57,080 bases of DNA from Oscillibacter sp. ER4 (lineage in GTDB: Bacteria; Bacillota; Clostridia; Oscillospirales; Oscillospiraceae), in NCBI RefSeq assembly GCF_000765235.1, contig NZ_JPJG01000019.1, positions 1 to 57,080 on the forward strand, read 5' to 3'. Shown here in pieces: positions 20,407 to 28,478 of the stretch (within the stretch, counting starts at the first letter, position 1; the number at the start of each line of letters is the position of its first letter). The notes under the pieces are model-generated. The model was not told where the DNA came from, did no database searches, and was given only the letters and a program-made list of their open reading frames with translations. The translations under genes and the position numbers were made by a program.

Positions 20407-23400
20407 ATGAAACATTATCCAAACTCTGTCAGCAAAGCGCTCGCGCTGCTGATGGCCCTGGTAATGACGCTCTCGCTCGCGGTCACGTCCGCGTTTGCCG
20501 TCAGCTACCAGGACATGAACCCCAAGGACGATGCGCTGCTGGGAACGAAATTCCCGGTCGACGCGACCATCACCCTTGTCACCGATGAAAACGGCAAGGA
20601 CGTGTCCCTCTCCATCCCCGTGTCGGGCATGACGAAGGATGCGCTCGCCGCGGCCGTCAGCGCCGGTACCGTCTCGCTCTCGCTCGAGCGCGACGATTCC
20701 CGCCCCTACGTCAACGAGGAGCTGTTCCCCTACGCTTACGCGGGCGGGGATCTTGACAGCTGGATGACCGAGGGCAAGGACGAGCACCAGTTCACAGACA
20801 TCAAGCTGACGGCGAATGAGAAAAACGGCAAGGCCGTGCTCGATGTGAGCTTCCACGTGAATAACTACTTCTACTCCACCAACCGCAGAACCGGCGAGAC
20901 GACACCCGATTACAGCGTGCCCCATGTGAACGGCGGCTACTACATCGACCTGTGCGGTTACTTCGACCTGACGGCCCAAAATAGCGGCAAGGCGATCGGC
21001 TCCGCACCTGTCAAGGTTGCGCCGTATGAAAACTTCAACACCATGTGGGAGATCTACAAGGAGCTCGATACGATCGTGGCAAACGGCACGAAAAACGGTC
21101 TCTACGTGGAAGAATTTTCCATGGGCCAGTCCACCGCGGGCCGTGATATGCCCTACCTGATCGTCGCCGACTCCAAGGCGAGCGTGAGCAAGTGGCTCGC
21201 GCTGACCGAGCAGGCCGAAACAGACCCGGACGCCGTGCTCGCGCAGATCAAGTCCGGCAAGCTCGACGAGATCCGCGTTCCTGTGATGTACTCCAACATC
21301 CACTCCAACGAGGTCGCCGCCACCGACGGCGTGCTCGACTTTGCCAAGATGATCACGAGCGAAAAGACCATCGACTACAAGACGCTCACGGGCTTCACCG
21401 CCGCGGGCGAAAAAGAGTTCAAGGAAGAGATGGGCCCTGTGGGCGCGGAGGGCAGCGTCGCCATCCCCGACCTCGTCAAGGATAAGGCCAGCTACTTAGG
21501 TTACCTGACGGTCGATAACAACGGCAAGTCCGGCAAGGTCGGCCTTGAAGAGTATTACACCGTCGAAAATAAGAGCGTGAACGTCAAGGACGAGCTTTTG
21601 TCCGACGTGTTCTTCATCCTCGTCCCCGAGGAGAACGTCGACGGCCGTACTTACCTGACGAGACATTCCACCAATGGCTATGACCTCAACCGCGACAACT
21701 CCTTCCAGACCACGAGCGAGACGGCCAACATGCAGCAGCTCATCGGCACGTTCAACCCCATGTCGCTTGCTGAGTTCCACGGCCGCGTGCAGGCCTTCCA
21801 GTGCGAGCCCTGCGATCCCCCGCACGAGCCGAACTTTGAGTACGACCTGCTCGCCGAGCACCTCATCACCGGCGGCGAGGCGCTGGGCATCGCGGCGGTC
21901 GCCAACAACGACGGCTACAACAGCTATGTCATCCCCCAGCGCGATTACCTGAGCTACACCGGCAACGGCACCGAGACCTACTGGGAAGACCCGTGGGACG
22001 ATATGTCCACGAGCTACACTCCCCAGTTTGCCATGCTGCAGGGCACCGTTGCCTACACCGTTGAGCTGCCCGCCTACAACGACGATACCGCTCAGGCGGC
22101 GCAGTATGGTATCCTCGGCAACGCCGCCTATGTGGCTGCCGAAAAGCTTTCCTACCTTGCATCTCAGGTCACGATCTTCCAGCGCGGCGTGAAGAATCTA
22201 AACTCCGACGCGTATGAGCTCGTCGGCCAGTGGTTGTGCGACCAGAACGACGTCGAGGGCGCGGAGATGGACGTCTTCCGTCCCGAGTACAACGGCACGG
22301 GCCAGAACGGCAACTTCTATCCCGAGTGCTACATCATCCCGCTTGACGGCGAAAATCAGACCAACCTCCAGGCCGCGGCCGACATGATGGAGTGGCTCAC
22401 GAGAAACGACGTCAAGGTCAACGTGACTGAAAAGGAATTCACCTATGACGGCGTTACCTACCCCGCCGGTACGATGATCGTCTCGATGTATCAGGCCAAG
22501 CGTTCTGTCGCCAACGGCGTGCTGTATGACGGCACGCTCATCAACGGCTGGACCGTCCTCTACTCCGAGGGCATCACCTCCTTCAATGAAACGCGCGGCT
22601 TCGACATGGTCACCGTGGCCGAGCCCGCCGCCTACAAGAGCATCTCTGCCGTTTGCGGCAGCCCCATGGATCACGATGACGCCCTCGCTTACACCAAGGC
22701 GCTGACCTCCTACTTCACCGGCGACAAGAACAAGGACGTCATCCTCTCCAACGCCTCTGAAGACTCCACCGCCGCCGTCAACGAGCTTCTCAAGGCCGGC
22801 AAGACCGTCGGCATGGTCACGAGCGGCGACCACATGGGCGATTTCATCTGCTCCTACGCCGACTATCAGACCGTCGCGGGCAAGTATCTGCTCTCTGCCG
22901 CGGGCGTCGACAAGACGAGCGTGAAGGCGAAGATCATCACCAAGTCCCCGACCGTCTACGTCCCCGGCACGCCTGCTGAAAGCGAGAAGGGATTTGTCTA
23001 CACGCCGCAGATCAGCCAGAGCGCCGGCTGGAACTATGATACCGCCGCGATGAACCTCATGGGCTTCACCACGACCTCCGACGTGACCAAGGCGGACGCC
23101 GCCGCAGGTGCGACGAAGCTCGACGCCGCCGCAAAGACCGCCGTGAAAAACGGCCTGCCGTACATCGGTTACAGCTATTCCGCAGCGTCCTCCGCCTCTG
23201 ACCTCATCGCCGGCGTGGAATACACCGAGCTGGACGGCGCGATGGACTGCCTGACTCCCGTTGTCTATCCCAACAAGACCCTTGTGAACGCGAGCTACAT
23301 TGCTGACGGCGACGATATCCTCTACGCCTACGGCCTCGGCTACTTCTCCAAGGTCCCCGCCTCCGCGACGGTCCTCGTCAAGAGCGATAAGACCAAGACG

Positions 23401-24159
23401 CCCACCGAGGGCTTCATCCCCACGAACACTGCCGAGCGCGCCGCGGGCTTCAAGGCCTACCTAAACGGCGGCGTGCAGGGCTTTGCCTACAAGGAAAACG
23501 GCATGAACGTTGTCCTCTTTGCAAACTCCCTGACCAACAAGGTCCACCAGAGAGACGAGTACGCGTACCTCAGCAACTTCCTCTTCTCCTCTGTCCTGAG
23601 CGACAAGAACTATGACGGCTCCGCGTCGCTTCCCTTTACCGATGTCGCCGACGACGCCTACTATGCCGACGCCGTTGTCTGGGCCGTTGCGAAGAACATC
23701 ACCTCCGGCGCGACCGCCACGACCTTTGCGCCGAACGCGGGCTGCACGCGCGGCCAGATGGTCACCTTCCTGTGGAGAGCCAACGGCAGCCCCGAGCCGA
23801 AGTCCATGACCACGTCCTTCACCGACGTGAAGAGCGGCGCGTATTACGAAAAGGCCGTTGCGTGGGCGGTGGAAAACAACGTGACCACCGGCACGATCAG
23901 CACGACCTTCTCCCCGGATGCCTCCGTCACGCGCGCACAGGCCGTCACCTTCCAGTGGAGAGCGAACGCCAGCCCGGCTGCGGCCAGCGCGAGCAACTTC
24001 ACCGACGTCGCCGCGAGCGCCTACTACGCCTCCGCCGTCAACTGGGCGGTCGAGAACAATGTGACCACCGGCACGAGCACGACCACGTTCTCCCCGAACG
24101 CCGACTGCACGCGCGCCCAGATCGTCACCTTCCTCTACCGTGCAGCGAGTGCCAAGTAA
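20407..24159 (+). CDS. SLH-anchored secreted M14 zinc carboxypeptidase-like protein
   Basis: This 1250-residue secreted protein has a signal peptide (residues 1-31, ending near TSAFA), a long peptidase region and three SLH domains at the C-terminus (from about 1076, 1137 and 1194). M14 zinc ligands are H299 and E302 (HSNE) and H458 (EFHGR). R429 (NRDN) could bind the substrate carboxylate, and E553 (YTVELP) fits the catalytic glutamate, so the active site seems complete. SLH domains bind pyruvylated wall polymer and hold the enzyme on the cell surface, probably to trim peptides outside the cell. Residues 560-1070 contain no domain I can name. The start follows GGAGG. Confidence 0.88.
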   Translation: MKHYPNSVSKALALLMALVMTLSLAVTSAFAVSYQDMNPKDDALLGTKFPVDATITLVTDENGKDVSLSIPVSGMTKDALAAAVSAGTVSLSLERDDSRPYVNEELFPYAYAGGDLDSWMTEGKDEHQFTDIKLTANEKNGKAVLDVSFHVNNYFYSTNRRTGETTPDYSVPHVNGGYYIDLCGYFDLTAQNSGKAIGSAPVKVAPYENFNTMWEIYKELDTIVANGTKNGLYVEEFSMGQSTAGRDMPYLIVADSKASVSKWLALTEQAETDPDAVLAQIKSGKLDEIRVPVMYSNIHSNEVAATDGVLDFAKMITSEKTIDYKTLTGFTAAGEKEFKEEMGPVGAEGSVAIPDLVKDKASYLGYLTVDNNGKSGKVGLEEYYTVENKSVNVKDELLSDVFFILVPEENVDGRTYLTRHSTNGYDLNRDNSFQTTSETANMQQLIGTFNPMSLAEFHGRVQAFQCEPCDPPHEPNFEYDLLAEHLITGGEALGIAAVANNDGYNSYVIPQRDYLSYTGNGTETYWEDPWDDMSTSYTPQFAMLQGTVAYTVELPAYNDDTAQAAQYGILGNAAYVAAEKLSYLASQVTIFQRGVKNLNSDAYELVGQWLCDQNDVEGAEMDVFRPEYNGTGQNGNFYPECYIIPLDGENQTNLQAAADMMEWLTRNDVKVNVTEKEFTYDGVTYPAGTMIVSMYQAKRSVANGVLYDGTLINGWTVLYSEGITSFNETRGFDMVTVAEPAAYKSISAVCGSPMDHDDALAYTKALTSYFTGDKNKDVILSNASEDSTAAVNELLKAGKTVGMVTSGDHMGDFICSYADYQTVAGKYLLSAAGVDKTSVKAKIITKSPTVYVPGTPAESEKGFVYTPQISQSAGWNYDTAAMNLMGFTTTSDVTKADAAAGATKLDAAAKTAVKNGLPYIGYSYSAASSASDLIAGVEYTELDGAMDCLTPVVYPNKTLVNASYIADGDDILYAYGLGYFSKVPASATVLVKSDKTKTPTEGFIPTNTAERAAGFKAYLNGGVQGFAYKENGMNVVLFANSLTNKVHQRDEYAYLSNFLFSSVLSDKNYDGSASLPFTDVADDAYYADAVVWAVAKNITSGATATTFAPNAGCTRGQMVTFLWRANGSPEPKSMTTSFTDVKSGAYYEKAVAWAVENNVTTGTISTTFSPDASVTRAQAVTFQWRANASPAAASASNFTDVAASAYYASAVNWAVENNVTTGTSTTTFSPNADCTRAQIVTFLYRAASAK

Positions 24160-24176
24160 GCAACCACTATCTGATG

Positions 24177-24213
24177 AAAAAAGAGGGAACGGTTTTTCCG
24201 TTCCCCCTTTTTG
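24177..24213 (+). terminator. Terminator of the SLH-peptidase gene
   Basis: The stem GGGAACGG/CCGTTCCC has flanking A and T runs, 18 nt after the stop. Confidence 0.85.
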
Positions 24214-24250
24214 TTTTTTCCCGAGAAAGACACGATGTCTTTCTTTTGCC

Positions 24251-24290
24251 GAAAACAAGAAAAACCTCACTTCCGAAGAAGTGAGGTTTT
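24251..24290 (-). terminator. Terminator of the tRNA operon
   Basis: On the minus strand, a 13-bp stem AAAACCTCACTTC with a TTCG loop is followed by TTTTTCTTGTTTT. It begins at the last base of the tRNA-Val CCA end. Confidence 0.85.
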
Positions 24291-24366
24291 GGTGGAGACT
24301 GCTGGACTCGAACCAGTGACCTCCTGCGTGTGAAGCAGGCGCTCTAACCAGCTGAGCTAAGCCTCC
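24290..24366 (-). tRNA. tRNA-Val (anticodon CAC)
   Basis: The minus strand folds as a cloverleaf: acceptor GGAGGCT/AGTCTCC with one G-U, anticodon stem CCTGC/GCAGG around loop TTCACAC, T-loop TTCGAGT, and an encoded CCA. Anticodon CAC reads GUG. It is the third and last gene of the tRNA operon. Confidence 0.93.
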
Positions 24367-24370
24367 AAGT

Positions 24371-24445
24371 TGGTGACCCGTACGGGATTCGAACCCATGT
24401 TACAGCCGTGAAAGGGCCGTGTCTTAACCACTTGACCAACGGGCC
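24371..24445 (-). tRNA. tRNA-Glu (anticodon TTC)
   Basis: Acceptor GGCCCGT/ACGGGTC (one G-U), anticodon stem CGGCC/GGCTG around CTTTCAC, T-loop TTCGAAT, CCA encoded. A hairpin built on CACGGGATGC lies in the spacer before it and may help processing. Confidence 0.94.
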
Positions 24446-24481
24446 ATATGAGACACGGGATGCTTTCGCATCCCGTGCATC

Positions 24482-24558
24482 TGGTAGCGGCACCTGGATT
24501 TGAACCGGGGACACTGCGGGTATGAACCGCATGCTCTAGCCAGCTGAGCTATGCCGCC
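24482..24558 (-). tRNA. tRNA-Met (elongator; anticodon CAT)
   Basis: Acceptor GGCGGCA/TGCCGCT, anticodon stem TGCGG/CCGCA around TTCATAC, CCA encoded. It lacks the three G-C pairs of an initiator anticodon stem, so it is the elongator, with tRNA-Ile2 (lysidine) a less likely alternative. The T-stem CCCGG/CCAGG contains one C-A mismatch. Confidence 0.88.
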
Positions 24559-24587
24559 AAATATTCCTGCTCGACAGGACAGAAGCT

Positions 24588-24617
24588 ACTATACCAAATA
24601 AGGAGGCCTTTTGTCAA
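24588..24617 (-). promoter_or_regulatory. tRNA operon promoter
   Basis: On the minus strand, a perfect TTGACA, an 18-nt spacer and TATAGT lie just upstream of tRNA-Met. Confidence 0.78.
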
Positions 24618-24653
24618 TAGTTTGTCCAAAAATTTTTGCGATTTTCCAAAATC

Positions 24654-24678
24654 GGGGAGAGGGGCGCGCCCTCTCCCC
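24654..24678 (-). terminator. Probable guaD terminator
   Basis: GGGGAGAGGG/CCCTCTCCCC forms a 10-bp GC-rich stem 10 nt after the guaD stop. The T tract that follows is weak (GATTTTGG). Confidence 0.6.
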
Positions 24679-24688
24679 TTACTTTTCA

Positions 24689-25948
24689 TCAGCAAACGAC
24701 GTTTTTTCCCTCCGACCAGACGGAGATGATGTTGTGCCGGTGCATCATGTAGATCGCGCGCTCGAAGCGCTCGCGCACCGAGAGCGGATGCGCGGCCTCG
24801 GTAAAGTCGGAGTCGTCGACGACAATGGCGTGGAGCTTGTCGCCGGGGACAAATCCGCCGTGCCCGCCGAAATACTCATGCCCCGCGCTGGAGCCGAGGT
24901 AGTAGCCCTCCTCGACGGTCAGAAATTCGTCCTTCCCGTCGCTCTGCATGTGGCGGAACTTCGACGCGCGGATGGACATGGTGATGACCTTGTTCATCGC
25001 CAGCAGCGCGCCGCCCGCAATGTCGGACCCGAGCGTGACGAGGTTGCCCTCGCGCAGCAGCGTCCGCACGGGCGCGACGCCCGAGCAGATGTTGATGTTC
25101 GACCCCGCGCAGTGCGCCGTGACGACGCCGTGCTCGCGCATCGCCTCGCGCTCACGCTCATCGGAGTGGACGCAGTGCGCCATGACGGTGTGATCCTTCC
25201 ACAGCCCTGCGCGGTCGTAGCTCTCCCAATATTGCGCGCAGTCGGGGCAGAGCTCTTTGACCCACGCGATCTCACCCTTATTTTCAGACAGGTGCGACTG
25301 GACGTACAGCCCGCGCTCCGCGGCGAGCTTGCCGAGCCAGCTCATCAGCTCGTCGGTGCACGATGGGGTGAAGCGCGGCGTCAGGATGGGCTTGACGGTC
25401 TTAAAGCGCCCGCACGCATCCAGCCAGCGCAGCGTTTCGCGCTTGGACTGCTCGGTCGTTTCCTGAAGCTCGGGGCTGCCGTTGCGGTCCATGTTGACCT
25501 TGCCGACATAGCCCGTGACGCCCGCCTTTTCGAGCTCTTCCATCAAAATGAGCGTCGCGTCCGTGTGGAGGGAGGAAAACATGCAAACGCGCGTCGTGCC
25601 GCTCGTGATGAGGTCGCTCGCGAGCTTTTTGTAAATGCGGCGGGCGTAGTCGCTGTCTTCAAAGCGCGCCTCGGTCTTGAACGTGTAGGTGTTGAGCCAG
25701 TCGATCAGCGGCAGGTCCATGCCCATGCCGAGCATGGGATACTGCGGCGCGTGCAGGTGCATGTCGACGAAGGACGGCATGATGAGCGCGTCGCCGTAGT
25801 CGATGACCTCTGCGTCGGCATTCTGCGGCACGGCCTTTTCAACGCTTTGGATGCTGCCGTCGTCATGCAGGACGAGGCAGCCGTGCTCGATGATCTCGAG
25901 CTTGCCGAGCGCCGGTGCGGAAACGAGATTGCCCTTGAGGATCTTCAT
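24689..25948 (-). CDS. guaD: Guanine deaminase
   Basis: The 419-residue amidohydrolase converts guanine to xanthine and ammonia. Metal ligands are visible: H64 and H66 in FVDMHLHAPQ, His in QSHLSEN and AHCVHSDE, and Asp in LGSDIAGG. The PQ after the HxH pair is typical of guanine deaminases in the TRZ/ATZ group. The frame stays open for 26 codons upstream, but CAGGAGTGACTGAT precedes the ATG used, and the extra codons would fall in the leader. The leader contains a guanine-type purine riboswitch and a terminator. With xpt two genes away it allows guanine to be salvaged through xanthine. Confidence 0.94.
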   Translation of the reverse strand: MKILKGNLVSAPALGKLEIIEHGCLVLHDDGSIQSVEKAVPQNADAEVIDYGDALIMPSFVDMHLHAPQYPMLGMGMDLPLIDWLNTYTFKTEARFEDSDYARRIYKKLASDLITSGTTRVCMFSSLHTDATLILMEELEKAGVTGYVGKVNMDRNGSPELQETTEQSKRETLRWLDACGRFKTVKPILTPRFTPSCTDELMSWLGKLAAERGLYVQSHLSENKGEIAWVKELCPDCAQYWESYDRAGLWKDHTVMAHCVHSDEREREAMREHGVVTAHCAGSNINICSGVAPVRTLLREGNLVTLGSDIAGGALLAMNKVITMSIRASKFRHMQSDGKDEFLTVEEGYYLGSSAGHEYFGGHGGFVPGDKLHAIVVDDSDFTEAAHPLSVRERFERAIYMMHRHNIISVWSEGKNVVC

Positions 25949-25976
25949 ATCAGTCACTCCTGTTTTAGCTTTGTGC

Positions 25977-26022
25977 AAAAGAAAAAGCGCCCCGCCCGGG
26001 GACTTCTCCCCCGGCTGAGCAC
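25977..26022 (-). terminator. Riboswitch expression platform terminator of guaD
   Basis: The minus-strand RNA has a 16-position stem, GUGCUCAGCCGGGGGA with UCCCCGGGCGGGGCGC (two mismatches), followed directly by UUUUUCUUUU. The 5' arm starts at the 3' end of the aptamer P1 helix, so stem formation and a closed P1 may compete. Confidence 0.75.
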
Positions 26023-26088
26023 CCATAGCAGAGCCTTTCGGCGGCTCCGTAGAAACTTTCGCGCCATGTAAGCGAAACTATATGAGTT
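26020..26088 (-). promoter_or_regulatory. Purine riboswitch aptamer, guanine type
   Basis: Read on the minus strand, this follows the purine aptamer consensus. P1 is ACTCATA/TATGGGT. P2 is TTTCGC/GCGAAA, closing a loop with ACATGGC. The core J2/3 is GTTTCTAC. P3 is GGAGCC/GGCTCT with loop GCCGAAA. The base just before the 3' P1 strand is C, the position that selects guanine over adenine. This layout matches the Bacillus xpt aptamer closely. The gene it precedes, guanine deaminase, fits the ligand. Confidence 0.9.
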
Positions 26089-26104
26089 TTTCTCCGCTGT
26101 CATC

Positions 26105-26133
26105 ACCATACCACGCGAACGCGAAAATTGCAA
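26105..26133 (-). promoter_or_regulatory. guaD promoter
   Basis: On the minus strand, TTGCAA, a 17-nt spacer and TATGGT place the start just before the aptamer. Confidence 0.6.
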
Positions 26134-26157
26134 GCGAAAAGCGGCGGGCGCGCTATG

Positions 26158-26186
26158 TCATATCGGCGCAAGTGCGCACATAGGAT
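26158..26186 (+). promoter_or_regulatory. Sigma-E-like promoter of spoIIP
   Basis: TCATATC and CATAGGAT are spaced 14 nt apart, close to the mother-cell sigma-E consensus, about 20 nt upstream of the spoIIP start. No sigma-A pair was found here. Confidence 0.5.
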
Positions 26187-26207
26187 TGTCCCAAGAGGTG
26201 AAACGCG

Positions 26208-27362
26208 ATGCAAAAGAAACGGACAGGACGGATGCTGTGCTCGCTCGCGCTCTCGGCGGTGACGCTCTGGGGCGTGAGCGTCACGGCGCCGGCGAAGGAC
26301 GCGCGCGACGCGCTCCGCTCGCTCAAGGACGAAACGCTGGGCGTGATGCTGCTGAGATATGAGCGCGGCGACGGCGGGGAGGACTTTCTCAGCCTGCGAA
26401 CGTCGCTCGCGCTGCACGCGACGCCGCTTCTGCGCGAGGGCGAGGAGAACATCGCGCAGGCATGGTCGGCAGAACTCGAGCAAAAACCCGACGACAGCAG
26501 CGGCGAAACGGGCGACGCGCAGGACAGCGAGGGCACGGTGCTCGCGCAGGAGGAGACGCCGGACGAGATCGCCGTGACGGAAAACGGCTCGCCCGCCCGC
26601 ACGCTCAAGGCGTCCGACCCCTCGGGCTATACGGTATTCGGCAATGTGTACATCAACAACGGCTCGGATGCCGCGCTCGACGCCTCGATGCTTGCAGGCG
26701 ATTATGCAGCAAAGCTCGGTGCGGAGGGGCCGCAGGTGCTCATCATCCACACTCACGGCTCGGAGAGCTACACCATGCCGCCGGGGCAGGAATACGACGT
26801 GTCCGACACGTTCCGCACGCTGGACACGAACTGCAACATGATCCGCATCGGCGACGAGATGGCGCAGGTGCTGACCGACGCGGGCATTAGCGTCGTGCAC
26901 GACCGCTCGCTCTACGACTATCCGAGCTATTCGGGCGCGTACAACCGCTCGCTCGCGTCGATCGAGAGCTATCTGCAAAAGTACCCCTCGATCTCGTTCG
27001 TGCTCGATGTGCACCGCGACGCGGTGCAGGACGCGAACGGCCAGCAGTTCAAGCTGCTGTGCGGCGAAGATAAAAACGCCGCACAGCTCGAATTCGTCAT
27101 CGGGTCGAACGGCGGAGGCCTGAGCCACGACCTCTGGCGCGAGAACTTAAAGCTCGCCTGCGCCGTGCAGGAAACGCTGTACAAGGATTACCCCACATTG
27201 ATGCGCCCCATCACCGTGCGCAACTCCCGCTATAACCAGCACGCGACGACGGGCTCGCTTCTCGTCGAGGTCGGCACGGCGGGCAATTCGCTCGAAGAAG
27301 CCGTCAACGCCGCGCGGCTTTTTGCCGCGGGCTTTGCCAAAACGATACAAAACGGGACGTAA
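26208..27362 (+). CDS. spoIIP: Stage II sporulation protein P
   Basis: SpoIIP is a membrane-anchored amidase and endopeptidase that works with SpoIID and SpoIIM to degrade septal peptidoglycan and drive engulfment of the forespore. The 384-residue protein has an N-terminal membrane segment (about 9-27), a low-complexity acidic linker (90-125), and the conserved catalytic domain with IIHTHGSESY (H181, H183, E186), DVHRDA (H269, R270) and LLVEVGT (E354). The start follows AAGAGGTG. It is direct evidence that the organism makes, or descends from makers of, endospores. The usual partner gpr is not adjacent. Confidence 0.93.
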   Translation: MQKKRTGRMLCSLALSAVTLWGVSVTAPAKDARDALRSLKDETLGVMLLRYERGDGGEDFLSLRTSLALHATPLLREGEENIAQAWSAELEQKPDDSSGETGDAQDSEGTVLAQEETPDEIAVTENGSPARTLKASDPSGYTVFGNVYINNGSDAALDASMLAGDYAAKLGAEGPQVLIIHTHGSESYTMPPGQEYDVSDTFRTLDTNCNMIRIGDEMAQVLTDAGISVVHDRSLYDYPSYSGAYNRSLASIESYLQKYPSISFVLDVHRDAVQDANGQQFKLLCGEDKNAAQLEFVIGSNGGGLSHDLWRENLKLACAVQETLYKDYPTLMRPITVRNSRYNQHATTGSLLVEVGTAGNSLEEAVNAARLFAAGFAKTIQNGT

Positions 27363-27431
27363 CGGCGCTCCCGCCGCCAAAATAGACGGAAAGAGGCAAA
27401 AAAAGCACAAATTCTTGTCAAAGTTGCCGTG

Positions 27432-27474
27432 TTGCATTCTGCACAAAAATCCTGTTAAATGGAAGTTACCATTT
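27432..27474 (+). promoter_or_regulatory. xpt promoter with overlapping inverted repeat
   Basis: TTGCAT, a 17-nt spacer and TTAAAT (27455-27460) form a likely promoter. The palindrome AAATGG-AAGTTA-CCATTT (27457-27474) overlaps the -10 and start region, as an operator would. No purine aptamer is present here, unlike at guaD. Confidence 0.5.
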
Positions 27475-27522
27475 CAATCGAAAAATTTCGTCAGAAATTA
27501 TTTTTTCAGGAGGGGTAATTCC

Positions 27523-28098
27523 ATGGAGCTTCTTCAGGAGCGCATCCGCCGCGAGGGCAGAGTCCTGCCCGGCAACATCGTCAAGGTCGACGGTTTCCTC
27601 AACCACCGCGTCGACACCCGTCTGCTCGAGGACATTGCGGACGAGTTCGCCAAGTATTTCGACACCAGCAAGATCACTGTCGTTCTGACGGCGGAGGCCA
27701 GCGGCATCGCGCTTGCGACCATCTGCGCGCAGAAGTACGGCGTCCCCATGCTCTTTGCCAAGAAGGCCAAGAGCGACAACATCGAAAGCGGCCTGTACCA
27801 GAGCGAGGTCTTCTCCTACACCTACAAGAAGAGAGTCACGCTGCTCGTCTCTCAGGAGTGGCTGAACGCGGACGACCACGTGCTCATCATTGACGACTTC
27901 ATGGCCAACGGCTTCGCCGTGCAGGGCCTTGTCGATATCGTCAACGAGGCGGGCGCGAAGCTCGAAGGCATCGGCATCGCCGTGGAAAAGGGCTTCCAGG
28001 GCGGCGGTGACCGCTTCCGCGCGAGCGGTATCCCCTACAAGGCGCTCGCCGTCATCGAAAAGGCGGACGAGAACGGATTTGTCTTCCGCGAGGAATAA
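27523..28098 (+). CDS. xpt: Xanthine phosphoribosyltransferase
   Basis: The 191-residue enzyme joins xanthine and PRPP to form XMP. It has the Xpt signature: TAEASGIALATICAQKYGVP and the PRPP loop VLIIDDFMANG, followed by GIAVEKGFQGGGD. It takes the product of GuaD back into nucleotide synthesis. CAGGAGGGG precedes the ATG; the frame is open upstream, but that part lies before the promoter. The gene is monocistronic, closed by a strong terminator that opens a composite repeat. Confidence 0.95.
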   Translation: MELLQERIRREGRVLPGNIVKVDGFLNHRVDTRLLEDIADEFAKYFDTSKITVVLTAEASGIALATICAQKYGVPMLFAKKAKSDNIESGLYQSEVFSYTYKKRVTLLVSQEWLNADDHVLIIDDFMANGFAVQGLVDIVNEAGAKLEGIGIAVEKGFQGGGDRFRASGIPYKALAVIEKADENGFVFREE

Positions 28099-28100
28099 GT

Positions 28101-28304
28101 TCTTCAAAAAAGAGAGGCTGGCCATTTGGCCGGCCTCTCTTTTTTTGAGGGGGGATGGCAGCCCGCTGCGTGCATAATTCGCCCGCCATTGGCGGGCGAA
28201 TTCCACACTTGCGGGCTGAGAAGTGTAAATGCCAACGCACATGTCGTTGAAATTTACGATTGAAATTTATTTGCCGCTGTGCGCGGCGGCAAAGTCTGCG
28301 GCGC
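28101..28304 (+). repeat. Composite four-hairpin element, family 1, copy 2
   Basis: H1 is the xpt terminator. H2 is a three-tier stem: CAGCCCGC/GCGGGCTG outside, GTG/CAC, and ATTCGCCCGCC/GGCGGGCGAAT inside. AAGTG links to H3, TAAAT with CAACG and their complements around CACATGT. ACGATTGAAATTTA leads to H4, TTTGCCGC/GCGGCAAA, and the tail GTCTGCGGCGC closes the element. The same linkers occur in the other three copies. The 380-nt interval to the next gene holds this element and the hairpin modules that follow. Confidence 0.78.
28105..28147 (+). terminator. xpt terminator
   Basis: AAAAAAGAGAGGC pairs with GCCTCTCTTTTTT, with an inner GGCC/GGCC extension. It is hairpin H1 of the composite repeat. 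Confidence 0.9.
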
Positions 28305-28313
28305 TGGCGCCTG

Positions 28314-28466
28314 TTTTCTGCCCATTCGGGCAGAAAATGCGGCGGGTGGTGAACGGGAGAGGGTGCGTGGATTTTTAGTGCGGAGGGCCTGTTCACTGCC
28401 GGAGGCAGCGAATGCGGCACGGGAGGGATTTTGCCTGTTTGCCGCCGGAGGCGGCAAATGCGGCAG
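28314..28466 (+). repeat. Array of three hairpin-TGCGGC modules
   Basis: Three hairpins, each followed by TGCGGC: TTTTCTGCCC/GGGCAGAAAA (28314-28337), CTGCC/GGCAG with outer TTC/GAA (28392-28412), and TTTGCCGCC/GGCGGCAAA (28438-28458). They look like duplicated versions of the H4-tail part of the composite element just upstream. Confidence 0.6.
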
Positions 28467-28478
28467 GAAAAATTATAG

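Noticed and set aside
27363-27522. Purine riboswitch in front of xpt
   Set aside because: I searched for the GTTTCTAC core and P1/P2/P3 stems, as seen at guaD, and found none here.
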